64,000 nt of DNA from CAWARU01 sp963784575 (GTDB lineage Bacteria > Pseudomonadota > Gammaproteobacteria > UBA6186 > Azoamicaceae): assembly GCA_963784575.1 (NCBI GenBank), contig CAWARU010000001.1, positions 930,001 through 994,000 on the forward strand, read 5' to 3'. How positions within the stretch are numbered: the stretch's first letter is position 1; the number at the start of each line of letters is the position of its first letter. The position numbers and the translations under genes are program-made. The notes under the pieces were generated by a model. It ran no database searches. It was not told where the DNA came from and saw only the letters and a program-made list of their open reading frames with translations. Positions 18,336-27,055 of this stretch are shown one piece after another.

Positions 18336-18806
18336 TTATTCCAAAGGATTTTGATTCTTTCCCTGAACCGCCAAAAGCTCATCTATTGCGAATCGCGCGA
18401 GCTCATCTGCACGTTCATTTTCAGGATGTCCGCTATGCCCTCTAATCCAATGCCACTTCACTTGATGTCGACTAGAAGCCGCATCAAGCTCTTGCCAGAG
18501 ATCCAGATTTTTTATGGGCTTGCCATCACTGGTTTTCCAGTTATTGTTTCGCCATTTGCTTATCCACTGCGTCATGCCTTTTTGTACATACTCTGAGTCA
18601 GTAAAAATATCTACTCGACAAGGTTTTTTTAAGGCATTGAAGCCCTGAATAGCGGCCATAAGCTCCATGCGATTATTGGTGGTGTTGTTTTCACCGCCCG
18701 ACAATACCTTTTCCACGCCATTATAACGCAATAAAACGCCCCAGCCGCCTGGACCTGGATTCCCCCTGCAAGCACCATCAGTATAAAGTTCAACGATTTT
18801 TTCCAC
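18336..18806 (-). CDS. rnhA: Ribonuclease HI
   Basis: A 156-residue RNase HI that cuts RNA in RNA-DNA hybrids. The catalytic set is present: YTDGACRGNPGPGGWG (Asp10), NRMELMA (Glu), FTDSEYVQ (Asp), and a C-terminal GHPENERADELA (Asp), with the basic handle SKWRNNNWK between. Its length is normal. It precedes dnaQ by three bases. Confidence 0.96.
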   Translation of the reverse strand: MEKIVELYTDGACRGNPGPGGWGVLLRYNGVEKVLSGGENNTTNNRMELMAAIQGFNALKKPCRVDIFTDSEYVQKGMTQWISKWRNNNWKTSDGKPIKNLDLWQELDAASSRHQVKWHWIRGHSGHPENERADELARFAIDELLAVQGKNQNPLE

Positions 18807-18922
18807 AAAAACGAATTACCATTGCTAAGATTTTAGGGTTATGGGATAAACATTATGATAAACACTATAAGGTTCATCAAGATTATCCCAAAAACATTTA
18901 TTATACCACTATCCTGAATATT

Positions 18923-20332
18923 ATGAACATCATGAATAAATCCATGACATACGACGTAATTATCATCGGTGCCGGTATAGCCGGGTTAGCCGCTGCCCGT
19001 GAACTGTGCAATTTAGGGGCCAAAGTTTGCCTGTTAGAAGCTCGTCCGCAATTAGGTGTAGCCCAAGAAAGAAATCTAGAAGCAATGTATGTACACGGAC
19101 AAGGCAGTGATTCTCATGCAAATCCAGTTCCAAATCCTGTTTATGCTCTCATTAAGCATTACGGCATTGTACCCAAGACCCCAGACATCAATAAATCAGA
19201 TCTGCGAGATACCCGTGGAGAACCTCGTTCATTGCCGAAGCTTGAGACTGAATTAAAAGAGTATTTTAGTGCTGCGGTCTTTGAAATACAGGAGGCAAGA
19301 AATACTCATTATCAAAATCCGCCGTCTGTTGCAGATGTTCTCATGTATCATGAAAGCAATATTCCAAAGAGAGACAGCCCTGCATTTTGGGCAAGAAAAC
19401 TCGTTACTACAAGCATTATTCATCATACTGATGCAAAGTTGTCCGAGCTTTCAATAATCGATTTGCAGCACGATCGTATGCTCCAAGGCGAAGATGTGCT
19501 CATTATCGGCGGATATACGCAACTTGCAGAAAGCCTATACCATGAGTCTTTGGAAACACAAAACTTAAGCAGCTACTTTAATTCAGTGGTCAAAAAAATC
19601 AATCATGATCCAAAAGAAAGTCATGTGAGCGTTGAGACTTCTAAAGGAATCACTTACAATGCAAAAGCTGTTTTATGTGCTCTGCCATTTAACATCCTGA
19701 AACAAAACCAAGTTCTATTTCATCCCGCTCTCTCAAAAAGAAAAAGGGATGCCATCCAACATTTTAAAGTAGGACATCAAAATACTGTTCTACTACGATT
19801 TAAAAAAAGATTTTGGCCTGCGGACGCGCATTATCTTTTTCCTAATGATCCAGACGTTGATACCTGGCCAGAATATTTGAATCTCAATCATTTTATCACT
19901 GAAACCAATTCTAAAAATACTTCTAAAAATACATCTGGAAATATATCTGAAAATAAAAAAGAATATCCGGCTTTGCTCGTCTTTCTCTATGGCGAGAACG
20001 CAAATTTTGCCAATAAAACCGAAGAAGAAATTCTCAAAATGGTGATTATGCCCCTAAAAAAGGCTTATAAAGATGCAGAAGATTTTGAACTGATAGAGTA
20101 TGCAATTTCGCATTGGGACAGTGATAAGTATTCCCAAGGTCACAATGTCTATTGCAGCACTGGCTGTTCTTCAGAACACATCGATGCCTTAAACGCAGAT
20201 GAAACGGGTGGATTATTTTTCGCTGGTGGTTTTAAGCGAATTAAGCAGGGCATGCAAGCCACTGTTGAAGGTGCCTATGACTCTGGTGTGGAAGCGGCAC
20301 TCGAAATTCGATCCTACTTAAAAGCAATCTAA
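18923..20332 (+). CDS. Flavin-containing amine oxidase / FAD-dependent oxidoreductase
   Basis: A 469-residue protein of the monoamine-oxidase/phytoene-desaturase type. The N-terminal Rossmann motif is VIIIGAGIAGLAAARELCNLG, followed by the Glu-Ala-Arg (LLEARPQLG) that binds FAD ribose. The C-terminal FAD segment is GLFFAGGFKRIKQGMQATVEGAYDSG-like (given here in part). It probably oxidises an amine or polyamine in the cytosol; the substrate cannot be read from the sequence. A short Asn/Ser/Lys-rich insert (SKNTSKNTSGNISENKK) lies at about 333-349. It sits between the rnhA-dnaQ pair and the yafS-like gene, which are adjacent in E. coli, so it looks inserted into an ancestral neighbourhood. Its 3' end is convergent with the methyltransferase. 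Confidence 0.8.
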   Translation: MNIMNKSMTYDVIIIGAGIAGLAAARELCNLGAKVCLLEARPQLGVAQERNLEAMYVHGQGSDSHANPVPNPVYALIKHYGIVPKTPDINKSDLRDTRGEPRSLPKLETELKEYFSAAVFEIQEARNTHYQNPPSVADVLMYHESNIPKRDSPAFWARKLVTTSIIHHTDAKLSELSIIDLQHDRMLQGEDVLIIGGYTQLAESLYHESLETQNLSSYFNSVVKKINHDPKESHVSVETSKGITYNAKAVLCALPFNILKQNQVLFHPALSKRKRDAIQHFKVGHQNTVLLRFKKRFWPADAHYLFPNDPDVDTWPEYLNLNHFITETNSKNTSKNTSGNISENKKEYPALLVFLYGENANFANKTEEEILKMVIMPLKKAYKDAEDFELIEYAISHWDSDKYSQGHNVYCSTGCSSEHIDALNADETGGLFFAGGFKRIKQGMQATVEGAYDSGVEAALEIRSYLKAI

Positions 20333-20385
20333 TGGTGCTATCAATTTGTTCCCAAAGATGGGCGTTCAAGGGCAGTGCGTTGCGG

Positions 20386-21147
20386 TTATTCTTCATCACA
20401 TTTTGTTCGCGTCACAGGTTCAACAAAACCTCCCGCAAGACCTGCACGACGTTCTTTGAAAGTTTCGCGGATCGGCGTCAAAGTCATCACGCGTTTTTGT
20501 GCCACCACAATATAGCAGCCTCCCCAAAAGGGCCAACACCACCGCCCTATTCGTTCCATCCATTTGAAGTTCCTGAGCCAAGATTCCCTTTGAAAAGGCG
20601 GACGAAAATTATAAAAACGAAGATCCAAAAAATCAAATCCAAGAAGTGCCAACCAATCCTTCAATCGAAACCAAGAAATAAAGCGACCATCCCAAGGTTG
20701 CCTTTTAATATAATGCGTACACCATCTCCAAAAGCCCCATAAACTCCAGGGATTAAAGCAAGAAATAATAACATGACCTTCTGGCCGCAGCACTCTATAA
20801 GCCTCTCGTAATGCTTCATGTGGATTACGAATAAATTCCAGACAATGTGCTAAATAAACCAGATCTACCTCATCCGATTGAATGGGTAATTTATCTTGCC
20901 TTGCCGCAAGTGGAATTATATCAGAAGTTTGGATGATATTAGGATGAATCCAAACACGATGAAAAATGGGGCTTGATTTTAAACCTTCTACAAACGCTAA
21001 ATCACCCAGCATCAAAAGATGATAGCCAAATAATTTTTTGACCACCTTGTCCATTTCTTTGGCTTCAGAGCCGAGTAGAGTTCTCCCTAAGGGCTCTGAC
21101 AGAAAATGACGGAAAGATTTCCATCGAATGGGCGAAAATTGTGGCAT
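20386..21147 (-). CDS. Class I SAM-dependent methyltransferase, YafS-like
   Basis: A 253-residue methyltransferase. GYHLLMLGD marks a degenerate SAM-binding motif I; EVDLVYLAHCLEFIRNPHEAL and YRVLRPEGHVIISCFNPWSLWG match the post-I and motif III pattern of the UbiE/YafS group. The position supports YafS: it is divergent from gloB, with rnhA-dnaQ nearby, as in the E. coli gloB-yafS-rnhA-dnaQ group. The substrate is unknown. The longest frame starts at 21186 with TTG; I prefer the ATG at 21147 (MPQFSP), preceded by TTAGGAAA. Confidence 0.8.
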   Translation of the reverse strand: MPQFSPIRWKSFRHFLSEPLGRTLLGSEAKEMDKVVKKLFGYHLLMLGDLAFVEGLKSSPIFHRVWIHPNIIQTSDIIPLAARQDKLPIQSDEVDLVYLAHCLEFIRNPHEALREAYRVLRPEGHVIISCFNPWSLWGFWRWCTHYIKRQPWDGRFISWFRLKDWLALLGFDFLDLRFYNFRPPFQRESWLRNFKWMERIGRWCWPFWGGCYIVVAQKRVMTLTPIRETFKERRAGLAGGFVEPVTRTKCDEE

Positions 21148-21252
21148 TTTCCTAACTCCGTACCAGTGAGAATATCCAGGGGGCAAGGGATTGAAATAGA
21201 GAAACCTTGCCTCTTGCTTGCATTTTAATACCTAAACGACCATGATCATAGT

Positions 21253-22023
21253 ATGGAAAAAATTTTGAGACTTGAAGCATTTCTTGACAACTATATTTGG
21301 GTTTTGCTTGGACCACACTCTAATGCCGTAGTTGTTGACCCTGGCGATGCTACCCCAGTACTAGAGACCTTGAAACTTCGCAATCTAAATCTTACCGCTA
21401 TTTTAGTCACTCATCATCATTTTGACCATTGCGGCGGAGTTACGCAACTTTTAAATAAATATAATGTACCCGTCTATGGCGGCCATCGTGAACCCATCCC
21501 TCATCTTTCTAATCCGCTCAAAGAGGGGGATGATTTAAAACTTGATTCAATTGGTGTCAGCTTTAAAATTTTGGAAATACCAGGACATACTTTAGGCCAC
21601 ATTGCCTACGTTTGTGAGGATAGAAAACTGTTTTCAGGAGATACCTTGTTCACTGCAGGTTGCGGAAAATTATTTGAAGGTACTCCGGAACAAATGCTAA
21701 GCTCCCTCTCAAAATTAAAAGCATTGCCAAAAAATATTGAAGTCTATTGCGGCCATGAATATACCTTAAATAATTTAAGATTCGCAATGGCAGTGGAACC
21801 CGATAATACAGATATCAAAGAACGCTTCGAAGAAACAAAAACACTGCGAGGATTAGGCAAATCCACTGTACCTGCATCCATTGGAACTGAACTCAGAACC
21901 AATCCATTTCTTCGAACAGATCAGGCAGCAGTCATAGCAGCTGCAGAACAATATGCCAAGCAAAAATTGAATAGCGAAACTGAAGTTTTTAGGGTTATCA
22001 GAGAATGGAAAAATCATTTTTAG
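21253..22023 (+). CDS. gloB: Hydroxyacylglutathione hydrolase (glyoxalase II)
   Basis: A 256-residue metallo-beta-lactamase-fold enzyme. The metal site THHHFDHCGG (His54, His56, Asp58, His59) is intact, followed by PGHTLGHIAY, LFSGDTLFTAGCGKLFEG and YCGHEYTLNNLRFA. These are the glyoxalase II signatures, including the C-terminal glutathione-binding region (RTNPFLR). It hydrolyses S-lactoylglutathione to lactate and glutathione, the second step of methylglyoxal detoxification. It is divergent from the YafS-like gene with a 105-base spacer. Confidence 0.95.
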   Translation: MEKILRLEAFLDNYIWVLLGPHSNAVVVDPGDATPVLETLKLRNLNLTAILVTHHHFDHCGGVTQLLNKYNVPVYGGHREPIPHLSNPLKEGDDLKLDSIGVSFKILEIPGHTLGHIAYVCEDRKLFSGDTLFTAGCGKLFEGTPEQMLSSLSKLKALPKNIEVYCGHEYTLNNLRFAMAVEPDNTDIKERFEETKTLRGLGKSTVPASIGTELRTNPFLRTDQAAVIAAAEQYAKQKLNSETEVFRVIREWKNHF

Positions 22024-22077
22024 AGACATCTATAAAATCCTATATAAAGCTATATACAGTGCTGATCATATATCCGG

Positions 22078-22106
22078 TTGACATTATGGAATAAAATGCT
22101 GATAAT
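22078..22106 (+). promoter_or_regulatory. Strong sigma70 promoter candidate upstream of mltD
   Basis: TTGACA (22078-22083), a 17-base spacer and GATAAT (22101-22106) give an almost consensus promoter. Transcription from about 22113 would leave a leader of about 267 bases before the mltD ATG, or could make a separate small RNA. Confidence 0.6.
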
Positions 22107-22169
22107 TAGAACATGTTCCAAAAGGAATAAGTTTACTTTTTATAATTTGGACGTTTCGATCTCAAAAAA

Positions 22170-22196
22170 CGTTGAAAAACTCTATATTTTTCAACG
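22170..22196 (+). terminator. Hairpin in the gloB-mltD spacer
   Basis: CGTTGAAAAA and TTTTTCAACG form a perfect 10-bp stem with a 7-base loop. No T-tract follows, so a transcription terminator is only one possibility; it could be a leader structure. Confidence 0.35.
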
Positions 22197-22379
22197 ACTT
22201 ACAAAAAATCATACTTTTTACAGTATAACAAAATAACAACATCAGAACAAAATAAAAAAATCTGTCATGAGTATCGGAGCATTTTATTCAAAAATAAAAA
22301 ATTTTGAAACTATGATGCTGGATAAATGCTAAATAAACCGGATGCAGAAATAGAGCATCCAGCGAAATGAAGGAGCTTA

Positions 22380-23627
22380 ATGATGAATGATTTTTTTTCA
22401 AAGAATAATCCTATCCAAAATTGTGTTACAAACTGGATTAAAAATAGCAACTTAAAAAATATATTTGTAAAAGTTGTATTCGTAAAGATTTTAGTCGTTA
22501 TTTTTGCACTTGCGAGCATCATAGCCTGCGATAAAATGTCAGACGATGGCAAATCTGGTTCCAATGAATCAAAACCAAAAGCTGTCTATAAAAAACCCAG
22601 AGGCAACAAACATCGCGTGGTCTGGGATCGAATAAGAAGCAATTTTGATATTCAAACACCACACAAACACACAGAAGAACGTCAAAGAATTCAAAAATTT
22701 GTTCACGAATTTCAAGCAAATGAAGAAAGACTTGCAAGAATCACAACCAAGGCTTCTCCTTATCTCCACTATATCATCGAAGAAATTGAGAAAAGAAATC
22801 TGCCGGGTGAACTTGCCCTGTTGCCCGTAATAGAAAGTGCTTTCGAGCCACAAGCGACTTCACGCAAAGGTGCCGCAGGTTTATGGCAGTTCATGCCCCC
22901 TACTGGCCGTCAATTCGGTCTCACACAAGACAAATGGTATGATGGCAGAAGAGATATAAGAGCTTCCACTAAAGCAGCATTAGATTATTTAGAATTTTTG
23001 CACCAGGAATTTGGATACAACTGGATGCTGGCATTAGCTGCTTATAACGCTGGTCCAGGAACCGTGCAGAAAGCTATCGATCGAAACCTGCGCGAAGGAA
23101 AGCCCGTGAATTTTTGGAGTCTTCGCTTGCCCAAAGAGACCGCAGCCTACGTTCCAAAATTTCTTGCATTGGCTGAGGTCGTTGCAAACCCAGAGAAACA
23201 TGATCTGTCACTTCCCCACATAGATAATAAACCCTACTTTAAGACCGTAGATACCGGCAAACATCTTACTTTCAATAAAGTTGCCAAACTAGCGGAAGTT
23301 AATGTACAAGAGTTAAAACGCCTGAATCCTGGCTATCGTAAGGAGAGCACACATCCCAAAGGACCAAAGCAGCTGCTGTTGCCGGTTGAAAATGCTGCAA
23401 AGCTTGAAGATCAATTGGCCGAAGGCAATGTGGTAGAGGATGTTCCTCCAAAGGAAGTTGCAAAACCAGCACCCAAGGCAAAAGCAAAGGTCAAGGTGAA
23501 GGCAAAAGGAAAAGCAAAGGCTCAGAAAGCTAAGGCAAAGACCAAGGCTAAAGCGAAAGTTAAGTCAAAAGCAAAAGGAAAAATACTGAGTAAGGTGAAG
23601 CTTAAAGCAAAGGCAAGACGGGTTTAA
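22380..23627 (+). CDS. mltD: Membrane-bound lytic murein transglycosylase (SLT + LysM) with basic tail
   Basis: A 415-residue protein. A hydrophobic N-terminus ending SIIACDK suggests a lipoprotein signal. The SLT domain follows: VIESAFEPQATS with the catalytic Glu (about residue 154), GAAGLWQFMPPTGRQFGL, and ALAAYNAGPGTVQKAI. It cleaves the MurNAc-GlcNAc bond of peptidoglycan to anhydro-MurNAc. One LysM domain is seen at about 295-345 (LTFNKVAKLAEVNVQELKRL). The last 60 residues are a Lys/Ala repeat (KAKAKVKVKAKGKAK-type) not typical of MltD; it resembles a histone tail and could grip anionic wall polymers or nucleic acid. AAGGAG just upstream supports the ATG at 22380 or 22383. Confidence 0.88.
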   Translation: MMNDFFSKNNPIQNCVTNWIKNSNLKNIFVKVVFVKILVVIFALASIIACDKMSDDGKSGSNESKPKAVYKKPRGNKHRVVWDRIRSNFDIQTPHKHTEERQRIQKFVHEFQANEERLARITTKASPYLHYIIEEIEKRNLPGELALLPVIESAFEPQATSRKGAAGLWQFMPPTGRQFGLTQDKWYDGRRDIRASTKAALDYLEFLHQEFGYNWMLALAAYNAGPGTVQKAIDRNLREGKPVNFWSLRLPKETAAYVPKFLALAEVVANPEKHDLSLPHIDNKPYFKTVDTGKHLTFNKVAKLAEVNVQELKRLNPGYRKESTHPKGPKQLLLPVENAAKLEDQLAEGNVVEDVPPKEVAKPAPKAKAKVKVKAKGKAKAQKAKAKTKAKAKVKSKAKGKILSKVKLKAKARRV

Positions 23628-23736
23628 AGCCAAGATAATTGTTTAAGTTTCTTGGTACAATCTGAACAGTTACAAATGTGTTCAATGAAGTCATTAAGAC
23701 TCAAGTGGAATCAAGAACAGATGAATTGGAAGTAAA

Positions 23737-24570
23737 GTGGAATTTTTGGAACTTAAAGAAAAAGAACAAAATGACGCAATTTCAGCACTCCCATTGAACG
23801 TATTTCGATCCAAAGCTGAAAAAAAATTGCTGCATTACACAGGAAAAGCCATCTCCGATTTCAAGATGATCGAAGCCGGAGATAGAGTCATGGTCTGCTT
23901 ATCTGGCGGTAAAGATTCCTTCACCCTTCTATCACTTCTGAAAATATTACGCAGCAGAGCCCGTCTAAAATTCGATATTTTTGCCTTCACGCTCGATCAA
24001 GCACAACCCGGCTGGGATGACAGCAAATTAACAGATTTTTTGACCCAGGAAAAAATACCCTTTGAAGTACTAACTCGCGATACCTACTCTATCGTGAAAG
24101 AAAAAATTCCGGAAGGCAATACCTATTGTTCTCTTTGCTCAAGGCTGCGTCGCGGTATTATTTATCGTTATGCAGAGGAAAACGGTTTCAATAAGATCGC
24201 ACTCGGCCATCATCGTGATGATATGATCAGAACTCTGCTCATGTCTATCATGTACAGCGGCGAAATCAAATCCATGCCGCCAAAACTATTGAGCGACAAC
24301 AAAAAACACATTGTGATCCGCCCCCTAGCCTATTGCCAGGAACAGGATATAATCACTTATGCAAAAGAGCGTAAATTTCCAATTATTCCTTGTAACTTAT
24401 GTGGATCCCAGGATAATCTTGCGCGAGTCCGAGTCAAAAAACTCATCACAGAATTAGCGAATGAAAACCCTAAGGTCCCAAGCAACATACTCCACGCTCT
24501 GCAGAATGTCCAGCCCAGCCAATTAATGGATAAAGGCATCTGGGATTTCGAACTATTTAAAAGGGTTTAA
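23737..24570 (+). CDS. ttcA: tRNA 2-thiocytidine(32) synthetase
   Basis: A 277-residue PP-loop ATPase. The SGGKDS loop is at 56-61. Cysteine pairs for the [4Fe-4S] cluster are CSLCSRLRRG and CNLCGSQ; GHHRDDMIRTLLMSIMYSGE is the conserved TtcA segment. It adenylates and thiolates cytidine 32 of certain tRNAs in the cytosol. The start is GTG at 23737. It follows mltD by 110 bases and is probably transcribed separately. Confidence 0.94.
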   Translation: MEFLELKEKEQNDAISALPLNVFRSKAEKKLLHYTGKAISDFKMIEAGDRVMVCLSGGKDSFTLLSLLKILRSRARLKFDIFAFTLDQAQPGWDDSKLTDFLTQEKIPFEVLTRDTYSIVKEKIPEGNTYCSLCSRLRRGIIYRYAEENGFNKIALGHHRDDMIRTLLMSIMYSGEIKSMPPKLLSDNKKHIVIRPLAYCQEQDIITYAKERKFPIIPCNLCGSQDNLARVRVKKLITELANENPKVPSNILHALQNVQPSQLMDKGIWDFELFKRV

Positions 24571-24602
24571 TCAAAACAAAAATAATGAATTTCAATTTAT
24601 AT

Positions 24603-24747
24603 TAGGGCCTGTTGAAATTCGCTAGGTTGAGCCAGAAATCATTGATTTCTGAGCACCGTAGCGCAGTTTATATTGAAATAAATGAGCAACGGAGCACAAG
24701 AAATCAATGATTTATGGCCAACATAGTAGAATTGTCAACAGGCCCTA
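24603..24747. repeat. CTAGGGCCTGTTGAC-family palindromic element, long copy
   Basis: Terminal inverted repeats TAGGGCCTGTTG (24603) and CAACAGGCCCTA (to 24747) bound 145 bases whose inner arms (AAATCATTGATTTCT and its complement) also pair. No coding capacity. Copies or remnants occur at 46506-46588, 49702-49739 and 43962-43978. This fits a non-autonomous mobile (MITE-like) element or a REP-type repeat. Confidence 0.75.
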
Positions 24748-24770
24748 GCTTTTAATGAGGTTAAATTAGC

Positions 24771-25019
24771 ATGCAAAATCCTTCAGAAATTATAGAAAAG
24801 CTTTCAAAAGAACAGCACAATCTAAAAAAGAAAAAGAAACATAAAAACAAGCACAAAGAAAAACCAAAAAACAAAGAACAGGAAAAAACAGAGGTCAAAC
24901 AAAAAGACACAAAAGATACCCAAAAAGATTCCATGGATAAATCAAGGGGTAAGTCAGAAGAAAAACAAAAGACTAAACAAAAAGATAAACAAAAAGAAAA
25001 GCAAGAAAAGAATCTGTGA
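24771..25019 (+). CDS. Lysine-rich N-terminal piece of a broken ankyrin-repeat gene
   Basis: An 82-codon ORF with about half lysine/glutamine residues after MQNPSEIIEKLSKEQHNL. It ends in TGA at 25017-25019. The +1 frame continues in natural-looking sequence (ESKKREQVLLDT, then ITKELSKILDAAYSGN) straight into the ankyrin ORF, with no usable start codon near the GAGGAG at 25018-25023. The three pieces from 24771 to 28126 therefore look like one gene with indels in A-rich sequence. The alternative is a small independent basic protein. Confidence 0.55.
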   Translation: MQNPSEIIEKLSKEQHNLKKKKKHKNKHKEKPKNKEQEKTEVKQKDTKDTQKDSMDKSRGKSEEKQKTKQKDKQKEKQEKNL

Positions 25020-25068
25020 GGAGAGCAAAAAACGAGAACAAGTACTGCTAGATACAATCACTAAAGAA

Positions 25069-27051
25069 TTGTCCAAGATATTGGATGCTGCATACTCTGG
25101 CAACACTTCTTTGGTCAGAAAAATCTTGCAAGAATGTAAGCCTAAGGTTCCAAGTCCCCTAGATAAAGGAGGTATTGCCCTGCATACAGTGGTCTCGCGA
25201 GGATTTCTAACAGCCACACAAACGCTCATTGAAGCAGGCGTCAATATCAATTCCGAAGACCACACAAATGGACAAACAGCTCTCCATTGTGCAGCTAAAA
25301 ATGGCCTCCAGGAAATCACAAGCTATCTTTTGTCTCTCTCTGGCATTGAGGTGGATGCCCCCGACAATAAAGGAGACACTCCTTTGATACTCGCCGCAAA
25401 GCTTGGAAGCATCCCTATTCTTGATTTGCTCATTCAGTCCCATGCAAAGGTAAACAATCGTAATAAAAGTCTTGAATCTGCCCTGTGGATTGCTGCGAGA
25501 TGGGGCAAAACAGAAGCTGTTGCAAAACTTCTCGGCGCGAATGCCTTAGTGGATCTCGAAGATGATACTGATAAATCTCCCTTGATGGTTGCAGCAACTT
25601 TGGGACACCTGGAAACTGTGAAAAAGCTGAAAGAAGCCAACGCAAATGTAAATAAAGTCTCTAAGCCCGATGGTTGCACTGCTTTACTGGCCGCCACTCA
25701 AACAGGACAAGTTTCGGTAATTGACTTTTTGCTTCAAAGCAAAGCAGATATGGAAGCAATTGACCTTAAAACGCGCAAAAGTGCCCTATTCCTAGCAGTT
25801 CAATTTCAGCGCGACGAGGCCGTGAAACTGCTCCTTACCGCAAATGCTGATATCACAACACGTCTTCCTGGAGGCATTGGCATCCTAAGTGAAGCTGCCC
25901 ATAAAGGAACCCTCTGCAGTATCAAAATGCTGATTGATGCCAAATGCGATCCTAATGATGCCTGTGAAAATGGATTTACCCCTTTGATGTTCGCCACACT
26001 CAGAGATTATTCCAGCACAAATCCTCTCGCAGATGTTTTGCAAGTAGGACAATCCATGTCCCCTCTCGACCTTTTCAAAACTTTACAAGATAAGCAAAAT
26101 ATCGAAATCCTGCAATATCTCTTAGATCAAAAAGCAGATCTCTACAAAGAAGTCCCCACAATGACAGCACAAACCTCGCCATTGTCCGCAGCAATTGAAT
26201 GCGGATCTGAACCTGCATTTCAATTCTTATTTAATGAAATAATTAAAAGAGCAAGTCTCACAGAGAATGCTGAAGCAATTGCAAAAGTAATAATAACGGC
26301 TTCATATTATACCTTGAAATTTATTCGCCCTAAAATGTTGAAATTTATTTTGAGCAATGACGCACATGCCAAGATCATCCGATATTCCATTGACTACGAC
26401 TTTGGAGAAATGCTCAAACACAATTTTGTAAAAGGAATAGAAATGTTGTTTGAGTTCAAGCTCGTTGATCCGAACGCCTGCATAACCAAAACGATTGGAG
26501 TATCTTTCGGTAAGGATTCAAAAGAGCAGGATGTCTCTGTCATTTTTCCCCGTTCCACCCCCCTTATTATTGCTGCATCTCAAGGGTACTTGGAGACAGT
26601 CAAGACTCTGATTGAAGCCGGTGCAAATCCAGAAACTGCTGCCATCTCTGTGGTCCCATCGAAACACTATGATGCGAGTATCAAGAATATAGATTCGATT
26701 TCGATCGATGGTCAGAATAATAAACGCTATTTTATAATTACTCCCATTACCATAGCTGTTTTGGGGAACAAAATAAATGTTGCAAGCTTCATTCTCTCGA
26801 AAATGGTCATTGTTCGTCTCAAAGATTTCATGAAGAATCATTTCAAAGATTTTAGCAAACTCAGAGAAAATATCACAAAATTAAAAAATCTCTCAGACAG
26901 AACATGTGATATTTTGCTCGACTTGATACCCAGCATCGATTTTGATCATACCTTGTGGATTCCCTGCACAGCATTCAGTAAACACCGATTCTCAAGCTCA
27001 TTCCTGAACAACATTCCATCCATCGGAGTCGGAATTTCAGAATCTTGCTGA
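25069..27051 (+). CDS. Ankyrin-repeat protein (central piece of an apparently broken gene)
   Basis: A 660-residue ORF from a TTG at 25069 without a ribosome site. About ten ankyrin repeats are visible, such as GQTALHCAAKNGLQEI, GDTPLILAAKLGSIPI, KSPLMVAATLGHLETV and STPLIIAASQGYLETV. Ankyrin repeats mediate protein binding, and in Legionellales such proteins are often secreted effectors, but secretion is not shown here. Both ends look artificial: upstream sequence in this frame is open and natural, and downstream the frame ends in TGA after GISESC, while frame +1 (FHPSESEFQNLAEIVK) runs into the next ORF. The 3' frame change must lie between 27006 and 27050. Confidence 0.75.
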   Translation: MSKILDAAYSGNTSLVRKILQECKPKVPSPLDKGGIALHTVVSRGFLTATQTLIEAGVNINSEDHTNGQTALHCAAKNGLQEITSYLLSLSGIEVDAPDNKGDTPLILAAKLGSIPILDLLIQSHAKVNNRNKSLESALWIAARWGKTEAVAKLLGANALVDLEDDTDKSPLMVAATLGHLETVKKLKEANANVNKVSKPDGCTALLAATQTGQVSVIDFLLQSKADMEAIDLKTRKSALFLAVQFQRDEAVKLLLTANADITTRLPGGIGILSEAAHKGTLCSIKMLIDAKCDPNDACENGFTPLMFATLRDYSSTNPLADVLQVGQSMSPLDLFKTLQDKQNIEILQYLLDQKADLYKEVPTMTAQTSPLSAAIECGSEPAFQFLFNEIIKRASLTENAEAIAKVIITASYYTLKFIRPKMLKFILSNDAHAKIIRYSIDYDFGEMLKHNFVKGIEMLFEFKLVDPNACITKTIGVSFGKDSKEQDVSVIFPRSTPLIIAASQGYLETVKTLIEAGANPETAAISVVPSKHYDASIKNIDSISIDGQNNKRYFIITPITIAVLGNKINVASFILSKMVIVRLKDFMKNHFKDFSKLRENITKLKNLSDRTCDILLDLIPSIDFDHTLWIPCTAFSKHRFSSSFLNNIPSIGVGISESC

Positions 27052-27055
27052 AATT

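Larger units (their letters stand above)
22024..22379. other. 356-base intergenic region with promoter and hairpin before mltD
   Basis: No ORF is convincing here. It holds a strong promoter-like site (22078-22106) and a 10-bp hairpin (22170-22196). The remaining sequence before the mltD ribosome site is AT-rich and otherwise featureless to me. Confidence 0.6.

Noticed and set aside
20332..20742. 136-codon ORF after the amine oxidase
   Set aside because: Antisense to the conserved methyltransferase gene.
25013..25020. RF2-type +1 frameshift at CTG TGA
   Set aside because: The P-site tRNA for CTG could not re-pair with TGT, and the GAGGAG lies downstream rather than upstream, unlike prfB.
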